Source: Candidatus Scatomorpha stercorigallinarum (GTDB taxonomy: Bacteria; Bacillota_A; Clostridia; Oscillospirales; Oscillospiraceae). From it: a stretch of 8,929 nt of DNA. The number at the start of each line of letters is the position of its first letter. Position 1 is the stretch's first letter. A program made the translations under genes and the position numbers. Positions 7,665 to 8,929 of this stretch are shown piece by piece. The notes under the pieces are model-generated. The model saw nothing but the letters and a program-made list of their open reading frames with translations, was not told the DNA's origin and searched no databases. The stretch lies in NCBI GenBank assembly GCA_018713375.1, contig DVOV01000137.1, forward strand, positions 1-8,929, written 5' to 3'.

Positions 7665-8341
7665 GCGTCCGCCTCCTTCGCCGCGTAATAGATGCGCCCA
7701 CCCTCGTCCAGCGCGAAGATATAGACCTGCTCGGCGCCGTGCGCGCCGCGCTGCGCCAGCTCGCGCAGCAGCCAGCGCCGGTCGCGCCCCATGTAGCGCA
7801 GGTTGTCCTCCATCACGCGCCCGTCGTCGATGAGCACCACGGCGTAGCCGCCGCCTTCCGGCTTCAGGCCCAGGTCGCGGGCGGAGGCGGGCTGGAACTC
7901 CGGGAACAGCAGCGTGTTCAGCACGCCGTTCGTCTCCAGCACGGCGTATTCCACCTGCGCGATGTCCGTCACGCCCTGGCCGCGCAGCTCCTCCGTGAGC
8001 TCGTCGATGGTGAAGCGGCAGCGGCGCATCTCGCCCTGGTCGATGACGCCCTTGCGGATGAGGAAGGCCGGCCGGCCATAGAGCAGCGAGCGGGCGCGCG
8101 AGCTCTTCATCGTCACGCCAGAGATGAGCACCTCGCAGCAGAAGAGCACGGCCACCGGCAGCAGCCCGTTCATCAGCGGGATCCCAATGTCCTGCAGCGG
8201 GTGGGCCGCCAGGTCGGCTATCAGCACGGCCACGGCCAGCTCGGGCAGCTCCAGCTCGCCCAGCTGCCGCTTGCCCATCAACCGCATGAAAAGCACCAGC
8301 GCAAAATAAACTATCAACGTCCTGACGATGACGATCGCCAC
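7661..8341 (-). CDS. DUF421 (YetF-like) membrane protein
   Basis: A 226-residue membrane protein of the DUF421/YetF family. Likely membrane segments are 3-19, 33-46 and 58-76. The family signature R-L-M-G-K-R-Q-L-G-E-L (20-30), P-E-L-A-V (33-37) and H-P-L-Q-D (47-51) is clear. A soluble C-terminal domain follows, with F-T-I-D-E-L-T-E-E-L-R and V-E-Y-A-V-L-E-T-N-G, the conserved DUF421 core. Relatives in Bacillus are linked to spores and the membrane, but no biochemical activity is settled. The start is GTG 8341, with a G-rich ribosome site (GGGGG at 8350-8354) upstream. It overlaps the DUF4363 gene by four bases and probably works with it. The 70 bases upstream, shared with divergent guaA, should hold its promoter; only weak boxes are seen there. 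Confidence 0.93.
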   Translation of the reverse strand: MAIVIVRTLIVYFALVLFMRLMGKRQLGELELPELAVAVLIADLAAHPLQDIGIPLMNGLLPVAVLFCCEVLISGVTMKSSRARSLLYGRPAFLIRKGVIDQGEMRRCRFTIDELTEELRGQGVTDIAQVEYAVLETNGVLNTLLFPEFQPASARDLGLKPEGGGYAVVLIDDGRVMEDNLRYMGRDRRWLLRELAQRGAHGAEQVYIFALDEGGRIYYAAKEADA

Positions 8342-8411
8342 GGATACACCCCCATGTCGGCAACAGCCACAATCTTAAACATACATATTATTTATCAAAC
8401 GGGAGGAAGTT
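8342..8411. promoter_or_regulatory. Divergent intergenic region, DUF421 / guaA
   Basis: This 70-base gap is AT-rich compared with its surroundings (8368-8400) and must hold start signals for both directions. For guaA, TATTAT at 8386-8391 is a possible -10 box, but no good -35 is placed 17 bases before it. For DUF421, a TTGATA-like -35 and a TAAGAT-like -10 exist with poor spacing. No attenuator, riboswitch or operator dyad is evident. Confidence 0.35.
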
Positions 8412-8929
8412 ATGAGCGAAAACGCAAATAAGAGGCCGGAAATGGAGCGCATCACCACCCCTGAGCTGGCCGAAAAGTTCATATCCGGGCAGCTGGAGGC
8501 CCTGCGCGCGCAGATAGGCTCCGGCAAAGTGCTTCTGGCCCTCTCCGGCGGCGTGGACAGCTCCGTGGTGGCGGCGCTGCTGATAAAGGCCGTGGGCGAA
8601 CAGCTGGAGTGCGTGCACGTCAACCACGGGCTGATGCGCAAGGGCGAGAGCGAGCAGGTCATCGAGGTGTTCAAAAACCAGCTCGGCGCCAACCTCACGT
8701 ATGTGGACGCCACGGACCGCTTCCTGGACAAGCTCGCCGGCGTCGCCGACCCGGAGCAGAAGCGCAAGATCATCGGCGCGGAGTTCATCCGCGTGTTCGA
8801 GGAGGAGGCGCGCAAGCTCTCCGGCATCGGCTTCCTCGCCCAGGGCACCATCTATCCCGACATCGTGGAGTCCGGCCCCGTCAAGAGCCACCACAACGTG
8901 GGCGGCCTGCCGGAGGACCTGCGCTTCGA
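8412..8929 (+). CDS. guaA: GMP synthetase ATP-pyrophosphatase subunit (3' end cut by window)
   Basis: The first 172 codons of a GMP synthetase, which aminates XMP to GMP using ATP and ammonia. The ATP-PPase P-loop S-G-G-V-D-S-S is at residues 45-51. It is followed by [25 protein letters not shown] and [12 protein letters not shown], all typical of GuaA. Classical bacterial GuaA has about 200 residues of class I glutaminase before this domain. Here the ATG at 8412, with GGGAGGAAG at 8401-8409, is only 44 codons from the P-loop, and an in-frame TAA at 8376-8378 excludes an upstream extension. The protein therefore starts as a stand-alone synthetase subunit, as in archaeal two-subunit enzymes and some gut Firmicutes. 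It would need a separate glutaminase or free ammonia. The gene runs off the window. Confidence 0.95.
   Translation, partial: MSENANKRPEMERITTPELAEKFISGQLEALRAQIGSGKVLLALSGGVDSSVVAALLIKAVGEQLECVHVNHGLMRKGESEQVIEVFKNQLGANLTYVDATDRFLDKLAGVADPEQKRKIIGAEFIRVFEEEARKLSGIGFLAQGTIYPDIVESGPVKSHHNVGGLPEDLRF

Noticed and set aside
7665..8372. Long N-terminal extension of the DUF4363 frame to 8372
   Set aside because: It overlaps the DUF421 gene in another frame, is Arg/Ala/Gly-biased and lacks motifs; ATG 7664 with AAGGAGG and the ATGA overlap is the credible start.

Overview
The window is GC-rich with G/C-ending codons throughout, yet it carries typical Firmicutes features: a SAM-I (S-box) riboswitch with an intrinsic terminator, strong Shine-Dalgarno sites, a BlaI/M56 regulatory pair, a DUF421-DUF4363 pair and consensus sigma-A-type promoters. 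The best guess is a high-GC anaerobic Clostridia chromosome, possibly a gut Oscillospiraceae-like lineage. This is inferred from gene style only. No phage, transposase, rRNA, tRNA or CRISPR was seen.

Layout. Positions 1-161 hold a SAM-I riboswitch followed by its terminator. It leads a plus-strand operon of a small nucleotidyltransferase (227-868), a GNAT acetyltransferase (865-1392, overlapping the first by 4 nt) and metK, S-adenosylmethionine synthetase (1415-2602). The likely logic is feedback: enough SAM terminates the leader and lowers expression of metK together with the two unexplained enzymes in front of it.

Positions 2603-3000 are non-coding and dense in hairpins, bounded by inverted near-copies of one palindrome, and end in a bidirectional terminator. 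On the minus strand follow a very large M56/BlaR1-type membrane metallopeptidase (3001-6120) and its BlaI-type repressor (6113-6502, overlapping by 8 nt). Upstream of blaI are a clear promoter and two operator dyads, so the pair is probably autoregulated and induced by an unknown envelope signal.

A minus-strand terminator (6583-6609) insulates that operon from a YbaK/EbsC-family aminoacyl-tRNA deacylase-like gene (6669-7151), which has its own perfect-consensus promoter. Upstream on the same strand is a DUF421 (YetF-like) membrane protein gene (7661-8341) overlapping by 4 nt a DUF4363 gene (7287-7664). Divergent from them, from 8412 to the window end, is the start of guaA encoding a GMP synthetase ATP-pyrophosphatase that begins without the usual N-terminal glutaminase domain.

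Most of the window is recognisable housekeeping or accessory Firmicutes content. The points worth a second look are the two unexplained genes inside the SAM-controlled metK operon, the large sensor region of the M56 protein with paired operators, the hairpin-rich intergenic element and the stand-alone GMP synthetase subunit.
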